Part shown: positions 34,687 through 44,197 of the stretch, piece after piece
How positions within the stretch are numbered: the stretch's first letter is position 1
Layout: the number at the start of each line of letters is the position of its first letter
Assembly: GCF_003596405.1 (NCBI RefSeq)
Contig: NZ_QYUR01000002.1
Location: 1,132,501-1,196,500, forward strand
Direction of reading: 5' to 3'
From: Pseudomonas cavernicola
Lineage (GTDB): Bacteria; Pseudomonadota; Gammaproteobacteria; Pseudomonadales; Pseudomonadaceae
DNA: 64,000 nt
Translations under genes and position numbers: made by a program
Notes under the pieces: generated by a model
Database searches by the model: none
The model's input: the letters and a program-made list of their open reading frames with translations, nothing else
What the model was told of the DNA's origin: nothing

Positions 34687-35094
34687 TTAGCTCTGCAGCC
34701 AAACCTCACGCGCCCATTTCCACACCGAATCCCAGCTCTCGTCGGTCAGGTCTTCTTCGTCGCCATCCCACAGCAGCACGGTGCCGTCGAGTTCGACGCA
34801 GTAGTAGTTGCCGTGGTCCTCACAGAGCGGAATCAGCTCGCGCGGCAGGCCCAGCGACCAGGCCACCGAGGCCACTTCCGGCAGGTAGGTATGCGATTGC
34901 GGGTCGGTCACGGTCACCGGCTCCAGGCGGCCGTAGACCACATCGCTGACCTTGAGCAGAAATTCGCGGAACTCGAAGGGTATGTTGATCAGCAACTGCT
35001 CTTCGATTTCCACCAGCAATTCTTCGTCCGGCAGCTCCAGGGGCACCGGTACCGGCTCATTGAGTTCACGCAATTCGTCGATCACTTCTTCCAT
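34687..35094 (-). CDS. SMI1/KNR4 (SUKH) domain protein
   Basis: This acidic 135-residue protein is of the SUKH superfamily. The N-terminal helix contains the ELPDEELLVEIEEQLLINIP segment (about 20-39), followed by FREFLLKVSDV and a CEDHGNYYCVELDGTVLLWD core. SUKH proteins are often immunity proteins to toxins, but this stand-alone chromosomal type is widely conserved in Pseudomonas and no toxin gene is beside it, so immunity is not implied. Confidence 0.82.
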   Translation of the reverse strand: MEEVIDELRELNEPVPVPLELPDEELLVEIEEQLLINIPFEFREFLLKVSDVVYGRLEPVTVTDPQSHTYLPEVASVAWSLGLPRELIPLCEDHGNYYCVELDGTVLLWDGDEEDLTDESWDSVWKWAREVWLQS

Positions 35095-35174
35095 GGCATA
35101 GAACCTCTCACTTGGGATGGCGCGTTTTATACAGTAGCTCGGCGCAAGCGCAATGCCTGCAGTTCGCTGAATAG

Positions 35175-35200
35175 AAAAACCCCAACCAAGGCCGGGGTTT
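35175..35200 (-). terminator. Intrinsic terminator (minus strand)
   Basis: On the minus strand AAACCCC and GGGGTTT form a stem followed by five T. It lies upstream of the SUKH gene, so it ends a transcript coming from further right, where only a gene remnant is visible (see findings). The 313-base gap 35095-35408 otherwise shows no gene. Confidence 0.6.
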
Positions 35201-35408
35201 CGGTAAAGCGCTAACGCCAGCCAGGTTTAGCCGTTCTGGCGGATGGAGCGGGCCTTTGTTAGACCGAGCACGCCTATAGACGGCGCCCCATAGCATCAAG
35301 TGTTTCAGTCTGCCGGCCGCCTCCCGCCTAACACTGGCTAAACTTTGATCAGCAAGGTTTCTGATAACCAGCGGTCCTGAAGCATTCGGTAGGGCGAGGA
35401 GGTACATC

Positions 35409-35873
35409 ATGCATATGGCGGCAACCTTACAGCGCAGCTTGGAAAGTGCGCAGTGTCAGTTTGACCTGGTGGCGCACCCGCATTCGGCGAGCAGCTTGGA
35501 GTCGGCCCGTGTGGCCAGCATTCCGGCGGAGCGCCTGGCCAAGTCGGTGATCCTGGATGACCGGCACGGGCATTACTTGATGGCGGTGGTGCCGGCCAGT
35601 CGTCACCTGGATGTGGGCAAGGTGCGCAAGGGCGCAGAGGCATGGCAGCTCACCAGCGAAGCCACGATTGCCAGCCTGTTCCAGGATTGCGAGCTCGGTG
35701 CCGTACCGGCGCTGGGCGAGCCTTATGGGATGAACATGGTGGTCGATCCCTTGCTGACCCGGCAGCAGGACATCTATCTGGAGGCGGGCGATCACGAGAG
35801 CCTGGTGCACATGCGGATGGATCAGTATCTCAAGCTGGTGCCCCGCGCCGAGGTGTGCGAGATCTGCCAGTAA
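35409..35873 (+). CDS. YbaK/EbsC-type aminoacyl-tRNA deacylase family protein
   Basis: This 154-residue protein belongs to the YbaK/ProX editing-domain family (AVVPASRHLDVGKVRKG, GAVPALGEPYGMNMVVDPLL). Such proteins hydrolyse mischarged aminoacyl-tRNAs in trans. A strong GAGGAGG box 6 bases before the ATG at 35409 sets the start. The next gene begins 39 bases after its stop on the same strand. Confidence 0.87.
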   Translation: MHMAATLQRSLESAQCQFDLVAHPHSASSLESARVASIPAERLAKSVILDDRHGHYLMAVVPASRHLDVGKVRKGAEAWQLTSEATIASLFQDCELGAVPALGEPYGMNMVVDPLLTRQQDIYLEAGDHESLVHMRMDQYLKLVPRAEVCEICQ

Positions 35874-35912
35874 GGGTGAGTGCGCGCAGCTGCAAACGGC
35901 GTGGGAGGCGGG

Positions 35913-36953
35913 ATGGTTTTCGAGCAGGTTGCCACCGGCGGTTGCCAATCCTATCTGGTCGGCTGCAACGAGACCTGCGTGGCGGCGGTGATCGACCCGG
36001 AGATCAGCCAGATCGACCGCTATCTCGGCTTGGCCGCGCGTGACGGATTGCGCATCCGTTACCTGATTGATACTCACACCCACGCGGACCACTTTTCCGG
36101 GACACGGGAGCTCGCCCGGCAGCTCGGCATTCCCGTGGTGATGCATCGCGAGAGCCCGGCACCGTTCGTCGACATGCGCGTGGACGATGGCGATATGTTG
36201 CTCGTGGGGCACCTGCGCGCGCGGGTGATCCACACCCCGGGCCACACGCGCGACTCGATGTGTCTCATGGTGGAGGACCGCCTGTTCACCGGCGACACCT
36301 TGCTGATCGGCGCCACCGGCCGCACCGACCTGCCGACCGGCGATCCGGAGGCGCTGTTCGACAGCCTGTTCCGCAACATCCTGCGGCTGGATCCGACGCT
36401 CAGGGTGCAGCCGGCGCACGACTATCAGGGCTTGGGTTCCTCGACCATCGCCCGCGAACTCGCGGAGAATCCGCGGCTGCAGAAGCGCGACCGGGCGGCA
36501 TTCGTAGAGATGATGCGCAGCCTCAATCTGACCATGCCGACGCACATGACCGAGGCGCTGCGCAGCAACATGAGCGGCGGCAAGACCGTCGCCCAGTTGC
36601 TGGCGGAGGCCGCCGCGAAAGTGCCGTTCATGGCGCTGGCCGATCTCAAGGCGCGCGTCGAGGCCGAGGAGGGCGACCTTATAGTGCTGGACGTGCGCGA
36701 GCGCGAAGCTTACGAGACGGGCCACATTCCGCGGGCGCGTCTGCTGCCGCGTGGTCAGCTGGAGCTGCGGGTCAATCACGATCTGCCCGACCCGACCCGG
36801 CGCATCCTCACCTATTGCGAACTCGGCTGTATCTCGACGCTGGCCGCGGCGACGCTGCGCGAGCTGGGTTTCCAGCGTGCGGTGGCCCTGGATGGCGGCA
36901 TGCAGGCCTGGCGCGAGGCGGGCTACCCGGTCAAGTCCGGCGCCAAACCTTGA
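35913..36953 (+). CDS. Metallo-beta-lactamase/rhodanese fusion (persulfide dioxygenase-like)
   Basis: This 346-residue two-domain protein combines an MBL fold and a rhodanese domain. The N-terminal MBL fold has the ETHE1-like motif THTHADH (54-60), His111 (TPGH), Asp128 (FTGDTL) and His169 (PAHD). The C-terminal rhodanese domain (about 240-346) has Cys302 in YCELGCIS. Such fusions oxidise glutathione persulfide and transfer sulfane sulfur in sulfide detoxification. The GGAGG box before 35913 decides the start; a GTG at 35880 is possible. The rhodanese loop holds a second cysteine (306) and lacks the usual arginines. Confidence 0.87.
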   Translation: MVFEQVATGGCQSYLVGCNETCVAAVIDPEISQIDRYLGLAARDGLRIRYLIDTHTHADHFSGTRELARQLGIPVVMHRESPAPFVDMRVDDGDMLLVGHLRARVIHTPGHTRDSMCLMVEDRLFTGDTLLIGATGRTDLPTGDPEALFDSLFRNILRLDPTLRVQPAHDYQGLGSSTIARELAENPRLQKRDRAAFVEMMRSLNLTMPTHMTEALRSNMSGGKTVAQLLAEAAAKVPFMALADLKARVEAEEGDLIVLDVREREAYETGHIPRARLLPRGQLELRVNHDLPDPTRRILTYCELGCISTLAAATLRELGFQRAVALDGGMQAWREAGYPVKSGAKP

Positions 36954-37052
36954 CCGCTCATACGGGGGCGGCCCGACTTATTTCCGCGCGACACCCGGCC
37001 AATCGCCGGCTATCCGGCGACTTCTCCAGGGGTCTGCCGCGCAAAGACAACA

Positions 37053-37072
37053 AACCCGGGCAAGCCCGGGTT
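37053..37072. terminator. Bidirectional terminator hairpin
   Basis: AACCCGGGC and GCCCGGGTT form a perfect 9-bp stem with a 2-base spacer between the convergent MBL-rhodanese and Tim44 genes. U-rich sequence follows in the minus direction. Confidence 0.65.
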
Positions 37073-37092
37073 GGTCTTTATCAGGCAGCGGA

Positions 37093-37953
37093 TCAGCCGT
37101 TCTGGCGGATACCGGCGACCAGCCACGGCTGGTTGTCGCCGTTGCCGCGCTCCATGCGCCAGCTTTCGCTGAACGCTTCGCCTTGGTCGAAGCGCGAGGT
37201 TTTCGCGACGCCGACGAAGGTCAGGGTGGCCACGGTCTTGTCGGCCAGTTCATCGATGCCGTCCAACTGCACGTGCAGATCATCCACATAGGTGGACTGG
37301 AAGCCGTCACCGAGGCTGGCGCGTTCTTCCTTGAGGAAGCTGAGCATCTGCGGGGTGACGAACTCGGCGATCTTGTCCATCTCGGCCGCATCCCAGTGCT
37401 GTTGCAGGGACAGGAAATGCTCACGGCCGGCCTCGAGGAAGCGCTGCTCGTTGAACCAGCTCGGGGCGTTGATCACCGGTGCAGCGGCGCTGCTGCTACT
37501 GCCGCCGAAGATCGATGTTGGTGAAGGCGCATCCGCTACCGGCATTTGGCGCTGGAACGGCGCGTGCCCGGCAGCGGCCGGTTGACCCTGGGCCTGCTGA
37601 CGGCGACGGGCGGCAATGAAGCGGAAGGCCAGGAAGGCGATCAGACCGATGATCAGGAAGTCGAAGATCTGCATGCCCTGGAAGCCGTCACCCATGAACA
37701 TCGAGGCGAGCAGACCACCGGCGGCGATCCCGGCCAGCGGGCCGAGCCAGCGCGAAGCACCGCTGGCTGCGGCAGCGGGGGCGGCACGGCCCGGAGCGGC
37801 AGTCTGGCTGGTGGCCGGCGGGGTGGCTTGGCGGGTTTGGTGAGTCGGCGCCGAGCCGAAGGATTTACCGCCGCCCATGCGTCTGGCATTGGCATCCAGG
37901 CTGAGCGTCAGGGCGACGCAAAGCACCATGGCAAGGCTGAGGAAACGCTTCAT
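37093..37953 (-). CDS. Tim44-like domain protein
   Basis: This 286-residue protein has a signal peptide (1-20), a low-complexity Ala/Pro/Gln region (about 35-65), two hydrophobic helices (about 69-88 and 94-110) and a C-terminal Tim44-like domain (about 160-286; SWFNEQRFLEAGREHFLSLQ, ESWRMERG). Bacterial members are inner-membrane proteins of unknown function. It lies alone between a terminator and the TetR gene. Confidence 0.87.
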   Translation of the reverse strand: MKRFLSLAMVLCVALTLSLDANARRMGGGKSFGSAPTHQTRQATPPATSQTAAPGRAAPAAAASGASRWLGPLAGIAAGGLLASMFMGDGFQGMQIFDFLIIGLIAFLAFRFIAARRRQQAQGQPAAAGHAPFQRQMPVADAPSPTSIFGGSSSSAAAPVINAPSWFNEQRFLEAGREHFLSLQQHWDAAEMDKIAEFVTPQMLSFLKEERASLGDGFQSTYVDDLHVQLDGIDELADKTVATLTFVGVAKTSRFDQGEAFSESWRMERGNGDNQPWLVAGIRQNG

Positions 37954-38042
37954 TATTGGAGCTCTCTGTTATTGATTCAACGCGCGCCATCTTGCACAGG
38001 CTGCACGGCTATGACCAGCGGCAGAGTGTTTCTGGCTTTTGC

Positions 38043-38618
38043 CTAGGGGCGCAGTAGCAGGAGCAGAGGAACGGACCGCAGCTGTTGGCGCAAAAAGGCG
38101 CGCAGCTCGGCTTCTTCTTCCTGCGGGTGGCGCAACCAATGGAGGAAGGTACACAGGTAAGCGGTGCTCAGCAGGCTTTCCTCGATGATCCGGCTGAGCG
38201 TGTGGTTGCCACGGCGAGCCGCCTCACGCCACCACTGCACGGTGCGACTGATGCGCAGCAGACCGAGCACCTGCAAATGCACGTGACCGGGTTCCAGCTT
38301 GTACAGCAGCATCTGCGCGGTGACTGCTCGGTGCGCGGCGAGGCTGTTGAGCCAGGCGATCAGCAGTTCTTCCAGGCGTTTTTCTGGCTGTAACGCCGCA
38401 AGGTCGGGTGCTCGGGCGCGTGCCAGCATCGCGCTATCCGCGCGGTCGAACCAAGCCTCGACCAAGTCGTCCTTCTGTCGGTAATGGCGGGCGATGGCGT
38501 CCAGGCCGACCTCCAGCTGCTCGGCGACCGCGAACAGATGTAAGCGCTCCCAGCCACAGGTTTCGGCCAGTTCAAGGGCGCAGTCGAGAATTTGCTGGGC
38601 GCTGGGCGATCGATTCAT
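38043..38618 (-). CDS. TetR-family transcriptional regulator
   Basis: This 191-residue protein has an N-terminal helix-turn-helix (about 7-54; QQILDCALELAETCGWERLHLFAVAEQL...DAIARHYRQKDDLVEAWFDRAD) of TetR type. The C-terminal half resembles TetR/COQ9-like helical domains. The recognition helix is unusual (LDAIARHYRQKDDL). The ligand and targets are unknown. An EamA transporter remnant lies immediately upstream on the same strand and may once have been the regulated gene. Confidence 0.75.
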   Translation of the reverse strand: MNRSPSAQQILDCALELAETCGWERLHLFAVAEQLEVGLDAIARHYRQKDDLVEAWFDRADSAMLARARAPDLAALQPEKRLEELLIAWLNSLAAHRAVTAQMLLYKLEPGHVHLQVLGLLRISRTVQWWREAARRGNHTLSRIIEESLLSTAYLCTFLHWLRHPQEEEAELRAFLRQQLRSVPLLLLLRP

Positions 38619-38697
38619 CGGGCATACCTCGCCTGCAAGTATGAATCGTCAGCCTTGGGATGCTGCCGAAAACGACCAACGGAGCCCTCTGGCTCGG

Positions 38698-38858
38698 CTG
38701 GCTGGCGCAGTCCCAGTCTCTCACCCAGCAGGGTTACGCCGAGCAGTGCCACCAGCACGCAGGATCACCACCGTGCGCAGCAGGGTGGCGAAGTCGGAAT
38801 TGACGTGCTCGATGCCGACTTTGGCGAAGATCGCCGTCAGCGGCGCGATGAGCAGGCC
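38698..38858 (-). pseudogene. EamA/DMT-family transporter remnant
   Basis: On the minus strand the segment 38858-38760 encodes LLIAPLTAIFAKVGIEHVN then SDFATLLRTVVIL, typical of the first EamA helix. The next segment, 38758-38700, in another frame encodes VLVALLGVTLLGERLGLRQ, typical of an EamA C-terminal half. The middle, about 80 percent of such a gene, is missing, and the first residues are replaced by the uvrD stop codon. It is an internally deleted, N-terminally truncated pseudogene. Confidence 0.78.
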
Positions 38859-38859
38859 C

Positions 38860-41046
38860 TTACACCGGCTCCAGCTTGGCATAGCCGAGCATCAGCCATT
38901 TGCTGCCTTCGTCGGCGAAATTCACCTGCACCCGCGCCTGCGCGCCGGCGCCTTCGAAGTTGAGGATCACCCCTTCGCCGAACAGCGAGTGTTTCACCGC
39001 CTGGCCGAGGCGGAATTCGGTTTCCGGCACCTCGGCATTGGCGAACATGCTGCTGGTGTTGGCGCCACGGTTACTGCTGCCATATGGCCGGCTGACGCTG
39101 TTGGACAGCCGCACTTCCTGAATCAGGGCCGGCGGAATCTCGCGGACGAAGCGCGAGACCTTGTTGTAGGTCTCGCTACCATACAGACGGCGGGTTTCTG
39201 CGTAGCTGATGACCAGATACTGCATGGCGCGGGTGATGCCGACGTAGGCCAGGCGGCGTTCCTCTTCGAGGCGGCCGGGTTCTTCCAGGCTCATCTTGTG
39301 CGGGAACAGACCTTCCTCCATGCCGACCAGGAACACCTGCGGGAACTCCAGACCTTTGGCGCTGTGCAGGGTCATCAGCTGCACGCTGTCCTCATGTTCG
39401 TCGGCCTGGGTGTCGCCGGCTTCCAGCGAGGCATGGCCGAGGAAGGCCGCCAACGGCGTTTGATCTTCTTCCTCGTTGTTCTCGAAGGCGCGCGCGGCGC
39501 TGACCAGTTCTTCCAGGTTTTCCACCCGCGCCTGGCCTTTCTCGCCTTTTTCTTCCTTGTGGTAGGTGATCAGCCCGGACTGCTCGATGACGGTCTGGGT
39601 CATCAGGTGCAGTGGCATCTGCATGACCTTGGCCGCGAGGTTTTCGATCAGCTCGACAAAGCCACTTAGTGCGCCGGCGGCGCGACCGCTCAGGCCCTTG
39701 TTGGCGATCAGCAGGCGCATCGCCTCCCACATCGACACGTCATTGGCGCGGGCGAACTCGCGGATGCTCTCGACGGTTTTTTCGCCAATGCCGCGCGCCG
39801 GCACGTTGATCACCCGCTCCAGCGCCGCATCGTTGCCGCGGCCGTCGAGTAGGCGCAGGTAGGCCATGGCGTTCTTGATTTCGGCGCGCTCGAAGAAGCG
39901 CTGGCCGCCGTAGATGCGATAGGGAATCTTCTCGCGCAGCAGCGCCTCTTCCAGCACCCGCGACTGGGCGTTGGAGCGGTAGAGAATGGCGATATCGCTG
40001 CGTGCCAAGCCGTTCTTCAGCGCGCTTTCGATGCTTTCCACCACGTAGCGCGCTTCATCGTGCTCGTTGAAGGCGGCGTACAGGCTCAACAGTTCGCCGT
40101 CGCCGCCATCGGTCCACAGTTCTTTACCCAAGCGCCCGCTGTTATTGACGATCAGCGCGTTGGCCGCCTTGAGGATGCTCGCGGTGGAGCGGTAGTTCTG
40201 CTCCAGGCGGATGGTTTCGGCGTCGGGGAAATCCGCCGAGTATTGATGGATGTTCTCGATCTTCGCCCCACGCCAACCGTAGATGGACTGATCGTCGTCA
40301 CCGACCACCATCAGGCTGTCGCCGCTCTTGGCGAGCAGGCGTAGCCAGGCGTACTGCACGGCGTTGGTGTCCTGGAACTCGTCGACCAGAATGTGGCGGA
40401 AGCGCCGCTGGTAATGCTCGAGCAGGCCCGGATGGTCGCGCCACAGGTCCAGCGCCCGCAACAGCAGCTCGGAGAAGTCGATCACCCCGGCGCGCAGGCA
40501 GGCCGCTTCATAGGCTTCGTAAATCTTGCGCATGGTGGCGAGGAACAGATCGCCGCTGGCCTGGATATGTTGGGGTCTTAACCCCTCATCCTTTTGCCCG
40601 TTGATAAACCACTGGGCTTGGCGGACCGGCCAGCGCTGCTCGTCCAGGCCGAGGTCGCGGATCACCCGCTTGACCAGCCGTTGCTGGTCGTCGCTGTCGA
40701 GAATCTGGAAGCTCTGGCTCAAGCCGGCTTCCTGCCAGTGCGCCCGCAGCAAGCGGTGCGCCAGGCCATGGAAGGTGCCGACCCACATGCCGGCGGGGTT
40801 GATCCCCAGCAGCTGTTCGATGCGCAGGCGCATCTCGGCCGCGGCCTTGTTGGTGAAGGTCACCGAGAGGATCGAGTGTGGCGAGGCATGCTCGACCTGG
40901 ATCAACCAGGCGATGCGGTGCACCAGCACACGGGTTTTACCGGAACCAGCGCCGGCCAGAACCAACTGACGACCCACCGGGGCTGCTACAGCCTGGCGTT
41001 GAGCGTCGTTGAGGGAATTCAGCAGAAGGGAGAGATCGTCGCGCAT
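38860..41046 (-). CDS. uvrD: DNA helicase II UvrD
   Basis: This 728-residue superfamily 1A helicase, the usual UvrD length, acts in nucleotide excision and mismatch repair by unwinding DNA 3' to 5'. Motifs are Walker A AGAGSGKT (31-38), motif Ia SVTFTNKAAAEM, motif II LVDEFQDTN, motif III GDDDQSIYGWRGA, motif IV EQNYRST, motif V TLHSAKGLEFP and motif VI YVGITRA. The C-terminal Tudor-like RNA-polymerase contact segment (VKHSLFGEGVILNFEG) is present. It is divergent from the GGDEF/EAL gene, as in P. aeruginosa. Confidence 0.96.
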   Translation of the reverse strand: MRDDLSLLLNSLNDAQRQAVAAPVGRQLVLAGAGSGKTRVLVHRIAWLIQVEHASPHSILSVTFTNKAAAEMRLRIEQLLGINPAGMWVGTFHGLAHRLLRAHWQEAGLSQSFQILDSDDQQRLVKRVIRDLGLDEQRWPVRQAQWFINGQKDEGLRPQHIQASGDLFLATMRKIYEAYEAACLRAGVIDFSELLLRALDLWRDHPGLLEHYQRRFRHILVDEFQDTNAVQYAWLRLLAKSGDSLMVVGDDDQSIYGWRGAKIENIHQYSADFPDAETIRLEQNYRSTASILKAANALIVNNSGRLGKELWTDGGDGELLSLYAAFNEHDEARYVVESIESALKNGLARSDIAILYRSNAQSRVLEEALLREKIPYRIYGGQRFFERAEIKNAMAYLRLLDGRGNDAALERVINVPARGIGEKTVESIREFARANDVSMWEAMRLLIANKGLSGRAAGALSGFVELIENLAAKVMQMPLHLMTQTVIEQSGLITYHKEEKGEKGQARVENLEELVSAARAFENNEEEDQTPLAAFLGHASLEAGDTQADEHEDSVQLMTLHSAKGLEFPQVFLVGMEEGLFPHKMSLEEPGRLEEERRLAYVGITRAMQYLVISYAETRRLYGSETYNKVSRFVREIPPALIQEVRLSNSVSRPYGSSNRGANTSSMFANAEVPETEFRLGQAVKHSLFGEGVILNFEGAGAQARVQVNFADEGSKWLMLGYAKLEPV

Positions 41047-41245
41047 GGCGGCATTCTAGGGGGCCAGGATAGTCAGGGCAAACGCCAGGCGGCGGATGAC
41101 CGGTTAGTCAGTGTGACGGGCGGGCCCCGCCTATCGAAAGTACGGGCTGGCGGGGGTGGAAATGCGGCACTTCAGCCTTGGGTGCCGCCCTGGGCTCGGG
41201 TATGCTCCGGCGACGCCTAGGCACACCATTACAAGAAAATAGCCT

Positions 41246-44131
41246 ATGACCGCTAATGCAAGGACTCTCCCCGCGCAGTCGTCTGCGGACGCCGATCGGG
41301 ATATTCGCCAGCTGTTCGCCACCGACATCGCCGTTGAACGCACCCGTCTGCTCTATCAGGGCTCACGGATCCCCACGCTATTCATGCTGCTCAGCGGCTT
41401 GGCCTGCGCGTATCTGCTGTGGAGCCCACAGGGCGGCCTGCTGCTCTCTGGCTGGTTGGTCGGGCTGGTGCTGCTGGCCGTGTTGCGGCTGATTCAGGTG
41501 GCGGCCTTCAATGCCGCGCTACCCTCGCTCCAGGCCAAGCCGCACTGGCGGCGGATGTTCCTGCTGGGCGCCGCGGCTTCCGGGGTGACCCTGGCTATCG
41601 GCGCTATCGGCCTGGTGCCGCCGGATGCCTTTCTCCAGCAGGCGCTGATGTTCGGCTTGATCGCCGCGGCCATTCTCTCCGCCAGCATCGCCTATGCGGT
41701 CAGCCTCTCGGCCTTTCTGACCTTCGCCTTGCCTTGCCTGCTGCCATCGGTGGTCTATCTCCTGCTCAGTAGCCACCCGTTGCAGCAGGGTTGGGGGTTG
41801 CTCGGGCTGATTCTGTTCGGCGCGCTATTAGTAGTGGCCTGGCAGGTCAATCGCCTGGTGCAGCGCAGTTTGCTCCAGCGTTTTCACAATCAGGCGCTGA
41901 TCAGCCGCTTGGAATATGCCAAGGCCCAGGCCGAGGGGCTCAACGGCGAGCTGGCGCGCGAGGTGGAACAGCGTCGGCGCGCCGAACGCGAATTGCGTCA
42001 GGCTCACGGTGAGCTAGAAATGCGCGTGGCCCAGCGCACCCTGGAGCTGGATGAGGCCAGCCATGCCCTGAGCAAGAGCGAGGAACGTCTGGCCCTGGCG
42101 CTGGAGGCCAGCGAGCTGGGTCTGTGGGACTGGAACCTGGTGACCGACGAGGTGCACCACTCACAGCTCAAGGAGCTCTTCGGCCTCGAGTCGGATGAAG
42201 TGAAGGCCATGCTGCGCGATCTTAAACCGCGCCTGCACCCGGAAGACCTGCCGTTGCTGCGGCGGACCCTGGTCGAGCACATGAAGGGGCTGAGCGACGG
42301 CTACCAGATCGAATACCGCGTGTGCCACGCCAACGGCCAGTGGGTGTGGATAGAGGATCGCGGGCGCGCGGTGGAGCGCGATGCGCGAGGCCAGGTCACC
42401 CGCATGCTCGGCACCCGCCGCGATATCAGCACCTGGAAGGGCCGTGAGGAAGAACAGCGCCTGGCCGCCACCGTGTTCGAAGCGGCGAGCGAGGGCATCA
42501 TCATCCTCGACCCGGACTATCTGGTACTGGCGGTCAACCAGGCCTATAGCCAGGTCACCGGCTACAGCAAAGACGAAGTGCTTGGGCGAAGCGTCGCCAG
42601 CTTGATTGGCAGCCGGGCGGCGCGCCGCCAGTACGAAGTGATCCGCCAGGAGTTGGAGCTGAGCGGCACCTGGCAGGGCGAGTTGATCGAAACCCGCAAA
42701 AATGGCGAGCTGTACCCGCAGTGGTTGCAGCTCAATGTGGTGCGCGATTCGCGTGGGCGGGTCAGTCACATCGTTGGCTTCTTCGCCGACCTGTCGTCGC
42801 GCCGCGATGCCGAGGAGCGCCTGCGCTACCTGTCGCACTACGACGAACTGACCGGCCTGGCCAATCGCACGCTGTTCAAGGCGCGCCTGCATGAAGCCAG
42901 CCAGCGCGCGCGGCAGAGCGGGCGCAGCCTGGCCCTGCTGCATATCGACCTGGACCGCTTCAAGATGCTGAATGACAGCCTCGGCCACGAAGTCGCCGAC
43001 CAGCTGTTGCGACAGCTGAGCCGGCGCCTGACCCAGGCGGTGCCGGAGGCCGACACCCTGGCGCGGCTCTCCGGCGACGAATTCGCCGTGTTGCTGGACT
43101 CCTACGGCAGCCTGTCGAGCCTGGCGCGGATGGCTAGCCGCCTGCTCAGCAAGCTGCGCATGCCGATAACCGTCGGCGGTCAGGAACTGGTGGTCAGCGC
43201 GTCCCTCGGCATCAGCTTGCTGCCGGACAACGCGCGGGAAATCTCCGCCTTGATCAGCCAAGCCAACATGGCAATGCAGCATGCCAAACACCTGGGCGGC
43301 AACACTTTCCAGTTTTTCACCGATAACCTGCAGGCCTGCACCCTCGAGCGTTTGCAGCTGGAAAACCAGTTGCGCAAAGGCATCGAACTCGGCCAGCTGG
43401 AAGTCTTTTACCAGCCCAAGCTGTGCTTGGCCGATGACAGCCTGAACGCCGCCGAAGCCTTGGTGCGCTGGCGTCATCCCGAGTTGGGCCTGGTGCCGCC
43501 GGGGGACTTTATCGGCCTGGCCGAGGAGACCGGGCTGATCGCGCCGATTGGCGAGTTTGTGCTGCGCCAGGCCTGCCGGCAGGCGCGTGAATGGCAGCGC
43601 CAGGGGTTGGCGGATATCCGCGTTTCGGTGAACCTCTCGGTGCACCAGTTACGCCAAGGCAACCTGACCAGCCTGGTGCGCCAAGTGCTCGACGAAACCG
43701 GCCTGGCGCCGCGCTTCCTGGAGCTGGAACTGACCGAAAGCCAGCTACTCGACAACGTCGAGAACGTCATCGCGACCTTCCAGCAACTGCGTGACATGGG
43801 CGTGAAGCTGGCGATCGACGACTTCGGTACCGGCTACTCCTCACTGAGTTACCTCAAGCGCTTCCCGGTGGACTACGTGAAGATCGACCAGACCTTCATC
43901 CGCGACCTCTCCGCCAACGGCGAAGACGCCGCCATTACCCGCGCCATCATCGCCATGGCCCACAGCCTGGAGCTCAAGGTGGTCGCCGAAGGCGTCGAAA
44001 CCCAGGCGCAAATGGACTTCCTCAAGGCCCAGCACTGCGACGAGATTCAAGGTTTCCTGATTAGCCCGCCGGTGGAGGCCGAGGCGTTTGCGCAGCTGTT
44101 GCGCGATCAGGCGACGGCGTTGTGGTGGTGA
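41246..44131 (+). CDS. PAS-PAS-GGDEF-EAL membrane protein (c-di-GMP turnover)
   Basis: This 961-residue protein has about six N-terminal transmembrane helices (about 40-205), a coiled coil (about 215-280), two PAS domains with PAC segments (about 280-400 and 410-525), a GGDEF domain and an EAL domain. The GGDEF motif reads SGDEF (609-613). The EAL signature is intact (E737-A-L739, with [13 protein letters not shown] and [11 protein letters not shown]). It is therefore probably a phosphodiesterase, possibly bifunctional. It corresponds to PA5442 by position. Confidence 0.92.
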   Translation: MTANARTLPAQSSADADRDIRQLFATDIAVERTRLLYQGSRIPTLFMLLSGLACAYLLWSPQGGLLLSGWLVGLVLLAVLRLIQVAAFNAALPSLQAKPHWRRMFLLGAAASGVTLAIGAIGLVPPDAFLQQALMFGLIAAAILSASIAYAVSLSAFLTFALPCLLPSVVYLLLSSHPLQQGWGLLGLILFGALLVVAWQVNRLVQRSLLQRFHNQALISRLEYAKAQAEGLNGELAREVEQRRRAERELRQAHGELEMRVAQRTLELDEASHALSKSEERLALALEASELGLWDWNLVTDEVHHSQLKELFGLESDEVKAMLRDLKPRLHPEDLPLLRRTLVEHMKGLSDGYQIEYRVCHANGQWVWIEDRGRAVERDARGQVTRMLGTRRDISTWKGREEEQRLAATVFEAASEGIIILDPDYLVLAVNQAYSQVTGYSKDEVLGRSVASLIGSRAARRQYEVIRQELELSGTWQGELIETRKNGELYPQWLQLNVVRDSRGRVSHIVGFFADLSSRRDAEERLRYLSHYDELTGLANRTLFKARLHEASQRARQSGRSLALLHIDLDRFKMLNDSLGHEVADQLLRQLSRRLTQAVPEADTLARLSGDEFAVLLDSYGSLSSLARMASRLLSKLRMPITVGGQELVVSASLGISLLPDNAREISALISQANMAMQHAKHLGGNTFQFFTDNLQACTLERLQLENQLRKGIELGQLEVFYQPKLCLADDSLNAAEALVRWRHPELGLVPPGDFIGLAEETGLIAPIGEFVLRQACRQAREWQRQGLADIRVSVNLSVHQLRQGNLTSLVRQVLDETGLAPRFLELELTESQLLDNVENVIATFQQLRDMGVKLAIDDFGTGYSSLSYLKRFPVDYVKIDQTFIRDLSANGEDAAITRAIIAMAHSLELKVVAEGVETQAQMDFLKAQHCDEIQGFLISPPVEAEAFAQLLRDQATALWW

Positions 44132-44156
44132 CTTGGAGCAGCGCAAACCCTGTATT

Positions 44157-44178
44157 GGTGGGCTGAAGCCCACCCTAC
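44157..44178. repeat. Single REP arm (GGTGGGCTGAAGCCCACC type)
   Basis: This is one arm of the REP element found at 17289 and 27912. It is itself a short palindrome, just downstream of the GGDEF/EAL gene. Confidence 0.6.
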
Positions 44179-44197
44179 CAGCCTCCGCCAAATAGAT

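Noticed and set aside
34687..35094. SUKH protein as immunity protein of a toxin system.
   Set aside because: No polymorphic toxin or secretion gene lies beside it, and this stand-alone type is common in Pseudomonas.
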